From: Apostichopus japonicus
Lineage: Eukaryota > Echinodermata > Holothuroidea > Aspidochirotida > Stichopodidae
DNA: 64,000 nt
Direction: 5' to 3'
Assembly: GCF_037975245.1 (NCBI RefSeq)
Contig: NC_092572.1
Location: 30,477,989-30,541,988, forward strand
Below, piece by piece: positions 1 through 12,785 of the stretch. The notes under the pieces are model-generated. The model saw only the letters and a list, made by a program, of their open reading frames with translations, was not told the DNA's origin and searched no databases. Both the position numbers and the translations under genes were made by a program. Each line of letters begins with the position of its first letter. Position 1 is the stretch's first letter.

Positions 1-735
1 TTCGATTGATCGGTGTCGAACATTCGATTGATTGGTGTCGCACATTCGATTGATGGGTGTCGCACATTCGATTGATCGGTGTCGAACATTCGATTGATCG
101 GTGTCGCACATTCGATTGATCGGTACTGCACATTCGATTGATCGGTGTCGAACATTCGAATGATCGGTGTCGAACATTCGATGGATGGGTGTCGCACATT
201 CGATTGATCGGTGTCGCACATTCGATTGATCGGTGTCGAACATTCGATTGATGGGTGCCGAACAATCGAATAATCGGTGTCGAACATTCGATTGATTGGT
301 GCCGAACATTCGAATGATCTGTGTCGAACATTCGATTGATGGGTATCATTCGATTGATCGGTGTCGAACATTCGATTGATGGGTGTCGAACATTCGATTA
401 ATGGGTGTCGCACATCCGATTGATCGGTGTCGCACATTCGATTAATCGGTGCCGCACATTCGATTGATGGGTGCCGAACATTCGAATAAACGGATTCGAA
501 TATTCGATTGATGGGTGCCGAACATTCGAATGATCTGTGTCGAACATTTGATTGATTGGTGCCGAACATTCGAATGATCTGTGTCGAACATTCGATTGAT
601 GGGTGTCATTCGATTGATCGGTGTCGCACATTCGATTGATCGGTGTCGCACATTCGATTGATCGGTTCTGCACATTCGATAGATTGGTGTCGAACATTCG
701 ATTGATTGGTGTCGCACATTCGATTGATCGGTGTC
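1..735 (+). repeat. Array block, copy of 5605-6339
   Basis: The order of variant monomers matches 5605-6339 at a constant offset of 5,604 bp. The shared features include the GTACTG unit near 121, the ACAATCGAATAATCGG unit near 262, the 18-bp unit near 345 and the diverged AAACGGATTCGAATATTCG pair at 488-506. It also matches 2817-3550, but that copy has a 1-bp deletion near 2850, so 5605-6339 is the closer relative. The match stops near 735, where this copy continues with TCGGTGTCGCAC and the other with TCGGTATTGCAC. The left edge is cut by the window. Boundaries are by eye. Confidence 0.85.
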
Positions 736-761
736 GCACATTCGATTGATCGATGTCGCAC

Positions 762-1217
762 ATTCGATTGATTGGTGCCGAACATTCGAATGATCTGTGT
801 CGAACATTCGATTGATGGGTATCATTCGATTGATCGGTGTCGAACATTCGATTGATGGGTGTCGAACATTCGATTAATGGGTTGCGAACATTCGATTGAT
901 TGGTGTCGCACATTCGATTGATCGGTACTGCACATTCGATTGATCGGTGTCGAACATTCGATTGATTGGTGTCGAACATTCGATTGATTGGTGTCGCACA
1001 TTCGATTGATTGGTGTCGAACATTCGATTGATGGGTGTCGCACATTCGATTGATGGGTACTGCACATCCGATTGATCGGTGTCGAACATTCGAATGATCG
1101 GTGTCGAACATTCGATTGATGGGTGTCGCACATCCGATTGATCGGTGTCGCACATTCGATTGATCGGTGTCGAACATTCGATTGATCGGTATTGCACATT
1201 CGTTTGGTCGGTGTCGC
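762..1217 (+). repeat. Array block, copy of 16131-16586
   Basis: This segment has the same series of variant monomers as 16131-16586, at an offset of 15,369 bp. It includes the GGGTTGCG unit near 879, the GTACTG units near 925 and 1057, and the GTATTGCACATTCGTTTGG unit near 1190. It ends where the next unit here is a plain TCGCACATTCGATTGATCGG while the partner has TCGCATATTCGATTAATCGG. 1218-1283 is ordinary 22-bp satellite that I could not place in a larger block. Confidence 0.8.
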
Positions 1218-1283
1218 ACATTCGATTGATCGGTGCCGAACATTCGATTGATGGGTGTCGAACATTCGATTAATGGGTGTCGC

Positions 1284-2574
1284 ACAATCGAATAATCGGT
1301 GTCGAACATTCGATTGATTGGTGCCGAACATTCGAATGATCTGTGTCGAACATTCGATTGATGGGTATCATTCGATTGATCGGTGTCGAACATTCGATTG
1401 ATGGGTGTCGAACATTCGATTAATGGGTGTCGCACATCCGATTGATCGGTGTCGCACATTCGATTAATCGGTGCCGCACATTCGATTGATGGGTGCCGAA
1501 CATTCGAATAAACGGATTCGAATATTCGATTGATGGGTGCCGAACATTCGAATGATCTGTGTCGAACATTTGATTGATTGGTGCCGAACATTCGAATGAT
1601 CTGTGTCGAACATTCGATTGATGGGTGTCATTCGATTGATCGGTGTCGCACATTCGATTGATCGGTGTCGCACATTCGATTGATCGGTTCTGCACATTCG
1701 ATAGATTGGTGTCGAACATTCGATTGATTGGTGTCGCACATTCGATTGATCGGTATTGCACATTCGTTTGGTCGGTGTCGCATATTCGATTAATCGGTGC
1801 AGCACATTCGATTGATGGGTACCGAACATTCGAATGATCGGTGTCGAACATTTGATTGATCGGTGCCGAACATTCGAATGATCTGTGTCGAACATTCGAT
1901 TGATGGGTGTCATTCGATTGATCGGTGTCGAACATTCGATTGATCGGTGTCGCACATCCGATTGATCGGTGTCGCACATTCGATTGATCGGTGTCGAACA
2001 TTCGATTGATGGTTGCCGAACATTCGAATGATCGGTGTCGAACATTCGATCGATGGGTGTCGAACATTCGAATGATCTGTGTCGAACATTCGATTGATGG
2101 GTGTCATTCGATTGATCGGTGTCGCACATTCGATTGATCGGTGTCGCACATTCGATTGATCGGTTCTGCACATTCGATAGATTGGTGTGGAACATTCGAT
2201 TGATTGGTGTCGCACATTCGATTGATCGGTATTGCACATTCGTTTGGTCGGTGTCGCATATTCGATTAATCGGTGCCGAACATTCGAATGATCTGTGTCG
2301 AACATTCGATTGATGGGTGTCATTCGATTGATCGGTGTCGAACATTCGATTGATCGGTGTCGCACATTCGATTGATGGGTGTCATTCGATTGATCGGTGT
2401 CGAACATTCGATTGATCGGTGTCGCACATCCGATTGATCGGTGTCGCACATTCGATTGATCGGTGTCGAACATTCGATTGATGGTTGCCGAACATTCGAA
2501 TGATCGGTGTCGAACATTCGATCGATGGGTGTCGAACATTCGAATGATCGGTGTCGAACATTCGATTGATGGGT
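1284..2574 (+). repeat. Nested block, copy of 3077-4367 (offset 1,793 bp)
   Basis: 1,291 bp whose variant order recurs 1,793 bp downstream. The right edge is the change from GGGTATCATT at 2571 to GGGTGTCATT in the partner. One difference between copies is a GTGCAGCAC unit near 1798 where the downstream copy has GTGCAGAAC. The offset 1,793 is not a multiple of 22, which fits 83 units less eight 4-bp deletions and one 1-bp deletion. The same pair of blocks recurs as 7440-8730 and 9233-10523. Confidence 0.8.
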
Positions 2575-5438
2575 ATCATTCGATTGATCGGTGTCGAACA
2601 TTCGATTGATGGGTGTCGAACATTCGATTAATGGGTTGCGAACATTCGATTGATTGGTGTCGAACATTCGATTGATGGGTGCCGAACATTCGAATGATCG
2701 GTGTCGCACATCCGATTGATCGGTATCATTCGATTGATCGTTTTCGAACATTCGATTGATCGGTGTCGAACATTCGATTGATGGGTGTCGAACATTCGAT
2801 TGATCGGTACTGCACATTCGATTGATCGGTGTCGAACATTCGATTGATTGGGTCGCACATTCGATTGATGGGTGTCGCACATTCGATTGATCGGTGTCGA
2901 ACATTCGATTGATCGGTGTCGCACATTCGATTGATCGGTACTGCACATTCGATTGATCGGTGTCGAACATTCGAATGATCGGTGTCGAACATTCGATGGA
3001 TGGGTGTCGCACATTCGATTGATCGGTGTCGCACATTCGATTGATCGGTGTCGAACATTCGATTGATGGGTGCCGAACAATCGAATAATCGGTGTCGAAC
3101 ATTCGATTGATTGGTGCCGAACATTCGAATGATCTGTGTCGAACATTCGATTGATGGGTATCATTCGATTGATCGGTGTCGAACATTCGATTGATGGGTG
3201 TCGAACATTCGATTAATGGGTGTCGCACATCCGATTGATCGGTGTCGCACATTCGATTAATCGGTGCCGCACATTCGATTGATGGGTGCCGAACATTCGA
3301 ATAAACGGATTCGAATATTCGATTGATGGGTGCCGAACATTCGAATGATCTGTGTCGAACATTTGATTGATTGGTGCCGAACATTCGAATGATCTGTGTC
3401 GAACATTCGATTGATGGGTGTCATTCGATTGATCGGTGTCGCACATTCGATTGATCGGTGTCGCACATTCGATTGATCGGTTCTGCACATTCGATAGATT
3501 GGTGTCGAACATTCGATTGATTGGTGTCGCACATTCGATTGATCGGTATTGCACATTCGTTTGGTCGGTGTCGCATATTCGATTAATCGGTGCAGAACAT
3601 TCGATTGATGGGTACCGAACATTCGAATGATCGGTGTCGAACATTTGATTGATCGGTGCCGAACATTCGAATGATCTGTGTCGAACATTCGATTGATGGG
3701 TGTCATTCGATTGATCGGTGTCGAACATTCGATTGATCGGTGTCGCACATCCGATTGATCGGTGTCGCACATTCGATTGATCGGTGTCGAACATTCGATT
3801 GATGGTTGCCGAACATTCGAATGATCGGTGTCGAACATTCGATCGATGGGTGTCGAACATTCGAATGATCTGTGTCGAACATTCGATTGATGGGTGTCAT
3901 TCGATTGATCGGTGTCGCACATTCGATTGATCGGTGTCGCACATTCGATTGATCGGTTCTGCACATTCGATAGATTGGTGTGGAACATTCGATTGATTGG
4001 TGTCGCACATTCGATTGATCGGTATTGCACATTCGTTTGGTCGGTGTCGCATATTCGATTAATCGGTGCCGAACATTCGAATGATCTGTGTCGAACATTC
4101 GATTGATGGGTGTCATTCGATTGATCGGTGTCGAACATTCGATTGATCGGTGTCGCACATTCGATTGATGGGTGTCATTCGATTGATCGGTGTCGAACAT
4201 TCGATTGATCGGTGTCGCACATCCGATTGATCGGTGTCGCACATTCGATTGATCGGTGTCGAACATTCGATTGATGGTTGCCGAACATTCGAATGATCGG
4301 TGTCGAACATTCGATCGATGGGTGTCGAACATTCGAATGATCGGTGTCGAACATTCGATTGATGGGTGTCATTCGATTGATCGGTGTCGAACATTCGATT
4401 GATTGGTGTCGCACATCCGATTGATCGGTGTCGCACATCCGATTGATCGGTGTCGCACATTCGATTGATCGGTGTCGAACATTCGATTGATGGGTGCCGA
4501 ACAATCGAATAATCGGTGTCGAACATTCGATTGATTGGTGCCGAACATTCGAATGATCTGTGTCGAACATTCGATTGATGGGTATCATTCGATTGATCGG
4601 TGTCGAACATTCGATTGATTGGAGTCGAACATTCGATTAATGGGTTGCGAACATTCGATTGATTGGTGTCGAACATTCGATTGATGGGTGCCGAACATTC
4701 GAATGATCGGTGTCGCACATCCGATTGATCGGTATCATTCGATTCATCGGTTTCGAACATTCGATTCATCGGTTTCGAACATTCGATTGATGGGTGTCGA
4801 ACATTCGATTGATCGGTACTGCACATTCGATTGATCGGTGTCGAACATTCGATTGATTGGGTCGCACATTCGATTGATGGGTGTCGCTCATTCGATTGAT
4901 CGGTGTCGAACATTCGATTGATCGGTGTCGCACATTCGATTGATCGGTACTGCACATTCGATTGATCGGTGTCGAACATTCGAATGATCGGTGTCGAACA
5001 TTCGATGGATGGGTGTCGCACATTCGATTGATCATTGTCGCACATTCGATTGATCGGTGTCGAACATTCGATTGATGGGTGCCGAACAATCGAATAATCG
5101 GTGTCGAACATTCGATTGATTGGTGCCGAACATTCGAATGATCTGTGTCGAACATTCGATTGATGGGTATCATTCGATTGATCGGTGTCGAACATTCGAT
5201 TGATGGGTGTCGAACATTCGATTAATGGGTTGCGAACATTCGATTGATCGGTGTCGAACATTCGATTGATGGGTGCCGAACAATCGAATAATCGGTGTCG
5301 AACATTCGATTGATTGGTGCAGAACATTCGAATGATCTGTGTCGAACATTCGATTGATGTGTATCATTCGATTGATCGGTGTCGAACATTCGATTGATGG
5401 GTGTCGAACATTCGATTAATGGGTTGCGAACATTCGAT
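2545..5438 (+). repeat. Block copied at 30563-33433
   Basis: The variant order matches 30563-33433 at an offset of 28,018 bp. The offset falls to 28,017 after a 1-bp deletion near 31213 and to 27,995 after loss of one 22-bp unit (the one carrying GTACTGCAC) near 32840 in the second copy. The same sequence also lies in the 6,156-bp copy at 8701-11594, so three copies exist in the window. The edges show the usual switch between monomer variants rather than a break in the array. Confidence 0.8.
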
Positions 5439-5604
5439 TGATTGGTGTCGAACATTCGATTGATGGGTGCCGAACATTCGAATGATCGGTGTCGCACATC
5501 CGATTGATCGGTATCATTCGATTCATCGGTTTCGAACATTCGATTGATCGGTGTCGAACATTCGATTGATGGGTGTCGAACATTCGATTGATCGGTACTG
5601 CACA

Positions 5605-6339
5605 TTCGATTGATCGGTGTCGAACATTCGATTGATTGGTGTCGCACATTCGATTGATGGGTGTCGCACATTCGATTGATCGGTGTCGAACATTCGATTG
5701 ATCGGTGTCGCACATTCGATTGATCGGTACTGCACATTCGATTGATCGGTGTCGAACATTCGAATGATCGGTGTCGAACATTCGATGGATGGGTGTCGCA
5801 CATTCGATTGATCGGTGTCGCACATTCGATTGATCGGTGTCGAACATTCGATTGATGGGTGCCGAACAATCGAATAATCGGTGTCGAACATTCGATTGAT
5901 TGGTGCCGAACATTCGAATGATCTGTGTCGAACATTCGATTGATGGGTATCATTCGATTGATCGGTGTCGAACATTCGATTGATGGGTGTCGAACATTCG
6001 ATTAATGGGTGTCGCACATCCGATTGATCGGTGTCGCACATTCGATTAATCGGTGCCGCACATTCGATTGATGGGTGCCGAACATTCGAATAAACGGATT
6101 CGAATATTCGATTGATGGGTGCCGAACATTCGAATGATCTGTGTCGAACATTTGATTGATTGGTGCCGAACATTCGAATGATCTGTGTCGAACATTCGAT
6201 TGATGGGTGTCATTCGATTGATCGGTGTCGCACATTCGATTGATCGGTGTCGCACATTCGATTGATCGGTTCTGCACATTCGATAGATTGGTGTCGAACA
6301 TTCGATTGATTGGTGTCGCACATTCGATTGATCGGTATT
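5605..6339 (+). repeat. Array block, copy of 1-735
   Basis: This is the downstream partner of 1-735, at an offset of 5,604 bp, with no length difference seen. It lies inside the larger 1284-6574 block, so it is also present at 11761-12495. Confidence 0.85.
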
Positions 6340-7439
6340 GCACATTCGTTTGGTCGGTGTCGCATATTCGATTAATCGGTGCAGAACATTCGATTGATGG
6401 GTACCGAACATTCGAATGATCGGTCTCGAACATTTGATTGATCGGTGCCGAACATTCGAATGATCTGTGTCGAACATTCGATAGATGGGTGTCATTCGAT
6501 TGATCGGTGTCGAACATTCGATTGATCGGTGTCGCACATCCGATTGATCGGTGTCGCACATTCGATTGATCGGTCTCGAACATTTGATTGATCGGTGCCG
6601 AACATTTGAATGATCTGTGTCGAACATTCGATTGATGGGTGTCATTCGAATGATCGGTGTCGAACATTCGATTGATCGGTGTCGCACATTCGATTGATGG
6701 GTGTCATTCGATTGATCGGTGTCGAACATTCGATTGATCGGTGTCGCACATCCGATTGATCGGTGTCGCACATTCGATTGATCGGTGTCGCACATTCGAT
6801 TGATGGTTGCCGAACATTCGAATAATCAGTGTCGAACATTCGATTGATCGGTGTCGAACATTCGATTGATGGGTGCCGAACAATCGAATAATCGGTGTCG
6901 AACATTCGATTGATTGGTGCCGAACATTCGAATGATCTGTGTCGAACATTCGATTGATGGGTATCATTCGATTGATCGGTGTCGAACATTCGATTGATGG
7001 GTGTCGAACATTCGATTAATGGGTTGCGAACATTCGATTGATCGGTGTCGAACATTCGATTGATGGGTGCCGAACAATCGAATAATCGGTGTCGAACATT
7101 CGATTGATTGGTGCCGAACATTCGAATGATCTGTGTCGAACATTCGATTGATGTGTATCATTCGATTGATCGGTGTCGAACATTCGATTGATGGGTGTCG
7201 AACATTCGATTAATGGGTTGCGAACATTCGATTGATTGGTGTCGAACATTCGATTGATGGGTGCCGAACATTCGAATGATCGGTGTCGCACATCCGATTG
7301 ATCGGTATCATTCGATTCATCGGTTTCGAACATTCGATTGATCGGTGTCGAACATTCGATTAATGGGTGTCGCACATTCGATTGATCGGTGTCGCACATT
7401 CGATTGATCGGTGTCGAACATTCGATTGATGGGTGCCGA

Positions 7440-10400
7440 ACAATCGAATAATCGGTGTCGAACATTCGATTGATTGGTGCCGAACATTCGAATGATCTGT
7501 GTCGAACATTCGATTGATGGGTATCATTCGATTGATCGGTGTCGAACATTCGATTGATGGGTGTCGAACATTCGATTAATGGGTGTCGCACATCCGATTG
7601 ATCGGTGTCGCACATTCGATTAATCGGTGCCGCACATTCGATTGATGGGTGCCGAACATTCGAATAAACGGATTCGAATATTCGATTGATGGGTGCCGAA
7701 CATTCGAATGATCTGTGTCGAACATTTGATTGATTGGTGCCGAACATTCGAATGATCTGTGTCGAACATTCGATTGATGGGTGTCATTCGATTGATCGGT
7801 GTCGCACATTCGATTGATCGGTGTCGCACATTCGATTGATCGGTTCTGCACATTCGATAGATTGGTGTCGAACATTCGATTGATTGGTGTCGCACATTCG
7901 ATTGATCGGTATTGCACATTCGTTTGGTCGGTGTCGCATATTCGATTAATCGGTGCAGAACATTCGATTGATGGGTACCGAACATTCGAATGATCGGTGT
8001 CGAACATTTGATTGATCGGTGCCGAACATTCGAATGATCTGTGTCGAACATTCGATTGATGGGTGTCATTCGATTGATCGGTGTCGAACATTCGATTGAT
8101 CGGTGTCGCACATCCGATTGATCGGTGTCGCACATTCGATTGATCGGTGTCGAACATTCGATTGATGGTTGCCGAACATTCGAATGATCGGTGTCGAACA
8201 TTCGATCGATGGGTGTCGAACATTCGAATGATCTGTGTCGAACATTCGATTGATGGGTGTCATTCGATTGATCGGTGTCGCACATTCGATTGATCGGTGT
8301 CGCACATTCGATTGATCGGTTCTGCACATTCGATAGATTGGTGTGGAACATTCGATTGATTGGTGTCGCACATTCGATTGATCGGTATTGCACATTCGTT
8401 TGGTCGGTGTCGCATATTCGATTAATCGGTGCCGAACATTCGAATGATCTGTGTCGAACATTCGATTGATGGGTGTCATTCGATTGATCGGTGTCGAACA
8501 TTCGATTGATCGGTGTCGCACATTCGATTGATGGGTGTCATTCGATTGATCGGTGTCGAACATTCGATTGATCGGTGTCGCACATCCGATTGATCGGTGT
8601 CGCACATTCGATTGATCGGTGTCGAACATTCGATTGATGGTTGCCGAACATTCGAATGATCGGTGTCGAACATTCGATCGATGGGTGTCGAACATTCGAA
8701 TGATCGGTGTCGAACATTCGATTGATGGGTATCATTCGATTGATCGGTGTCGAACATTCGATTGATGGGTGTCGAACATTCGATTAATGGGTTGCGAACA
8801 TTCGATTGATTGGTGTCGAACATTCGATTGATGGGTGCCGAACATTCGAATGATCGGTGTCGCACATCCGATTGATCGGTATCATTCGATTGATCGTTTT
8901 CGAACATTCGATTGATCGGTGTCGAACATTCGATTGATGGGTGTCGAACATTCGATTGATCGGTACTGCACATTCGATTGATCGGTGTCGAACATTCGAT
9001 TGATTGGGTCGCACATTCGATTGATGGGTGTCGCACATTCGATTGATCGGTGTCGAACATTCGATTGATCGGTGTCGCACATTCGATTGATCGGTACTGC
9101 ACATTCGATTGATCGGTGTCGAACATTCGAATGATCGGTGTCGAACATTCGATGGATGGGTGTCGCACATTCGATTGATCGGTGTCGCACATTCGATTGA
9201 TCGGTGTCGAACATTCGATTGATGGGTGCCGAACAATCGAATAATCGGTGTCGAACATTCGATTGATTGGTGCCGAACATTCGAATGATCTGTGTCGAAC
9301 ATTCGATTGATGGGTATCATTCGATTGATCGGTGTCGAACATTCGATTGATGGGTGTCGAACATTCGATTAATGGGTGTCGCACATCCGATTGATCGGTG
9401 TCGCACATTCGATTAATCGGTGCCGCACATTCGATTGATGGGTGCCGAACATTCGAATAAACGGATTCGAATATTCGATTGATGGGTGCCGAACATTCGA
9501 ATGATCTGTGTCGAACATTTGATTGATTGGTGCCGAACATTCGAATGATCTGTGTCGAACATTCGATTGATGGGTGTCATTCGATTGATCGGTGTCGCAC
9601 ATTCGATTGATCGGTGTCGCACATTCGATTGATCGGTTCTGCACATTCGATAGATTGGTGTCGAACATTCGATTGATTGGTGTCGCACATTCGATTGATC
9701 GGTATTGCACATTCGTTTGGTCGGTGTCGCATATTCGATTAATCGGTGCAGAACATTCGATTGATGGGTACCGAACATTCGAATGATCGGTGTCGAACAT
9801 TTGATTGATCGGTGCCGAACATTCGAATGATCTGTGTCGAACATTCGATTGATGGGTGTCATTCGATTGATCGGTGTCGAACATTCGATTGATCGGTGTC
9901 GCACATCCGATTGATCGGTGTCGCACATTCGATTGATCGGTGTCGAACATTCGATTGATGGTTGCCGAACATTCGAATGATCGGTGTCGAACATTCGATC
10001 GATGGGTGTCGAACATTCGAATGATCTGTGTCGAACATTCGATTGATGGGTGTCATTCGATTGATCGGTGTCGCACATTCGATTGATCGGTGTCGCACAT
10101 TCGATTGATCGGTTCTGCACATTCGATAGATTGGTGTGGAACATTCGATTGATTGGTGTCGCACATTCGATTGATCGGTATTGCACATTCGTTTGGTCGG
10201 TGTCGCATATTCGATTAATCGGTGCCGAACATTCGAATGATCTGTGTCGAACATTCGATTGATGGGTGTCATTCGATTGATCGGTGTCGAACATTCGATT
10301 GATCGGTGTCGCACATTCGATTGATGGGTGTCATTCGATTGATCGGTGTCGAACATTCGATTGATCGGTGTCGCACATCCGATTGATCGGTGTCGCACAT

Positions 10401-12730
10401 TCGATTGATCGGTGTCGAACATTCGATTGATGGTTGCCGAACATTCGAATGATCGGTGTCGAACATTCGATCGATGGGTGTCGAACATTCGAATGATCGG
10501 TGTCGAACATTCGATTGATGGGTGTCATTCGATTGATCGGTGTCGAACATTCGATTGATTGGTGTCGCACATCCGATTGATCGGTGTCGCACATCCGATT
10601 GATCGGTGTCGCACATTCGATTGATCGGTGTCGAACATTCGATTGATGGGTGCCGAACAATCGAATAATCGGTGTCGAACATTCGATTGATTGGTGCCGA
10701 ACATTCGAATGATCTGTGTCGAACATTCGATTGATGGGTATCATTCGATTGATCGGTGTCGAACATTCGATTGATTGGAGTCGAACATTCGATTAATGGG
10801 TTGCGAACATTCGATTGATTGGTGTCGAACATTCGATTGATGGGTGCCGAACATTCGAATGATCGGTGTCGCACATCCGATTGATCGGTATCATTCGATT
10901 CATCGGTTTCGAACATTCGATTCATCGGTTTCGAACATTCGATTGATGGGTGTCGAACATTCGATTGATCGGTACTGCACATTCGATTGATCGGTGTCGA
11001 ACATTCGATTGATTGGGTCGCACATTCGATTGATGGGTGTCGCTCATTCGATTGATCGGTGTCGAACATTCGATTGATCGGTGTCGCACATTCGATTGAT
11101 CGGTACTGCACATTCGATTGATCGGTGTCGAACATTCGAATGATCGGTGTCGAACATTCGATGGATGGGTGTCGCACATTCGATTGATCATTGTCGCACA
11201 TTCGATTGATCGGTGTCGAACATTCGATTGATGGGTGCCGAACAATCGAATAATCGGTGTCGAACATTCGATTGATTGGTGCCGAACATTCGAATGATCT
11301 GTGTCGAACATTCGATTGATGGGTATCATTCGATTGATCGGTGTCGAACATTCGATTGATGGGTGTCGAACATTCGATTAATGGGTTGCGAACATTCGAT
11401 TGATCGGTGTCGAACATTCGATTGATGGGTGCCGAACAATCGAATAATCGGTGTCGAACATTCGATTGATTGGTGCAGAACATTCGAATGATCTGTGTCG
11501 AACATTCGATTGATGTGTATCATTCGATTGATCGGTGTCGAACATTCGATTGATGGGTGTCGAACATTCGATTAATGGGTTGCGAACATTCGATTGATTG
11601 GTGTCGAACATTCGATTGATGGGTGCCGAACATTCGAATGATCGGTGTCGCACATCCGATTGATCGGTATCATTCGATTCATCGGTTTCGAACATTCGAT
11701 TGATCGGTGTCGAACATTCGATTGATGGGTGTCGAACATTCGATTGATCGGTACTGCACATTCGATTGATCGGTGTCGAACATTCGATTGATTGGTGTCG
11801 CACATTCGATTGATGGGTGTCGCACATTCGATTGATCGGTGTCGAACATTCGATTGATCGGTGTCGCACATTCGATTGATCGGTACTGCACATTCGATTG
11901 ATCGGTGTCGAACATTCGAATGATCGGTGTCGAACATTCGATGGATGGGTGTCGCACATTCGATTGATCGGTGTCGCACATTCGATTGATCGGTGTCGAA
12001 CATTCGATTGATGGGTGCCGAACAATCGAATAATCGGTGTCGAACATTCGATTGATTGGTGCCGAACATTCGAATGATCTGTGTCGAACATTCGATTGAT
12101 GGGTATCATTCGATTGATCGGTGTCGAACATTCGATTGATGGGTGTCGAACATTCGATTAATGGGTGTCGCACATCCGATTGATCGGTGTCGCACATTCG
12201 ATTAATCGGTGCCGCACATTCGATTGATGGGTGCCGAACATTCGAATAAACGGATTCGAATATTCGATTGATGGGTGCCGAACATTCGAATGATCTGTGT
12301 CGAACATTTGATTGATTGGTGCCGAACATTCGAATGATCTGTGTCGAACATTCGATTGATGGGTGTCATTCGATTGATCGGTGTCGCACATTCGATTGAT
12401 CGGTGTCGCACATTCGATTGATCGGTTCTGCACATTCGATAGATTGGTGTCGAACATTCGATTGATTGGTGTCGCACATTCGATTGATCGGTATTGCACA
12501 TTCGTTTGGTCGGTGTCGCATATTCGATTAATCGGTGCAGAACATTCGATTGATGGGTACCGAACATTCGAATGATCGGTCTCGAACATTTGATTGATCG
12601 GTGCCGAACATTCGAATGATCTGTGTCGAACATTCGATAGATGGGTGTCATTCGATTGATCGGTGTCGAACATTCGATTGATCGGTGTCGCACATCCGAT
12701 TGATCGGTGTCGCACATTCGATTGATCGGT
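7440..12730 (+). repeat. Higher-order block, second copy (offset 6,156 bp)
   Basis: Second copy of 1284-6574. The internal nested repeats are kept at the same spacing: the 293-codon shadow frames at 7620 and 9413 are exact shifts of those at 1464 and 3257. A small difference is the GTGCAG unit near 7955, which is followed by AAC here but by CAC near 1800. 6575-7439 lies between the two copies; it is satellite too, and matches 17340-18204. Confidence 0.85.
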
Positions 12731-12785
12731 GTCGAACATTCGATTGATGGTTGCCGAACATTCGAATAATCGGTGTCGAACATTC
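10155..12785 (+). repeat. Block copied at 20489-23119
   Basis: About 2.6 kb whose variant order recurs at an offset of 10,334 bp, checked with the CGGTATTG unit (10177 and 20511) and the open-frame boundaries at 10488/20822, 11483/21817 and 12805/23139. A few substitutions separate the copies, for example CGATAGATGGG near 12636 versus CGATTGATGGG near 22970, and the GATGGGTGCC unit near 10645 versus GATCGGTGCC near 20979. Confidence 0.75.

Larger units (their letters stand above)
1284..6574 (+). repeat. Higher-order block, first copy (offset 6,156 bp)
   Basis: About 5.3 kb whose monomer order is repeated at 7440-12730. The left edge is set by the mismatch at 1283 (C) versus 7439 (A), inside an ACAATCG unit. 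The right edge is the mismatch at 6575 (C) versus 12731 (G), within CGGTCTCG versus CGGTGTCG. The block contains the nested 1,793-bp repeat (1284-2574 and 3077-4367), the diverged AAACGGATTCG pair near 1509, 3302 and 6093, and many 18-bp units. No coding or RNA feature was seen inside it. Confidence 0.85.

Noticed and set aside
1643-1837. Recurring plus-strand frame of 64 codons (also at 2119, 3436, 7799, 15514, 62076 and other positions)
   Set aside because: It is a stretch where variant monomers happen to replace the TGA of the consensus (GATAGATTGG and GTTTGGTCGG units). Its recurrence only reflects block duplication.
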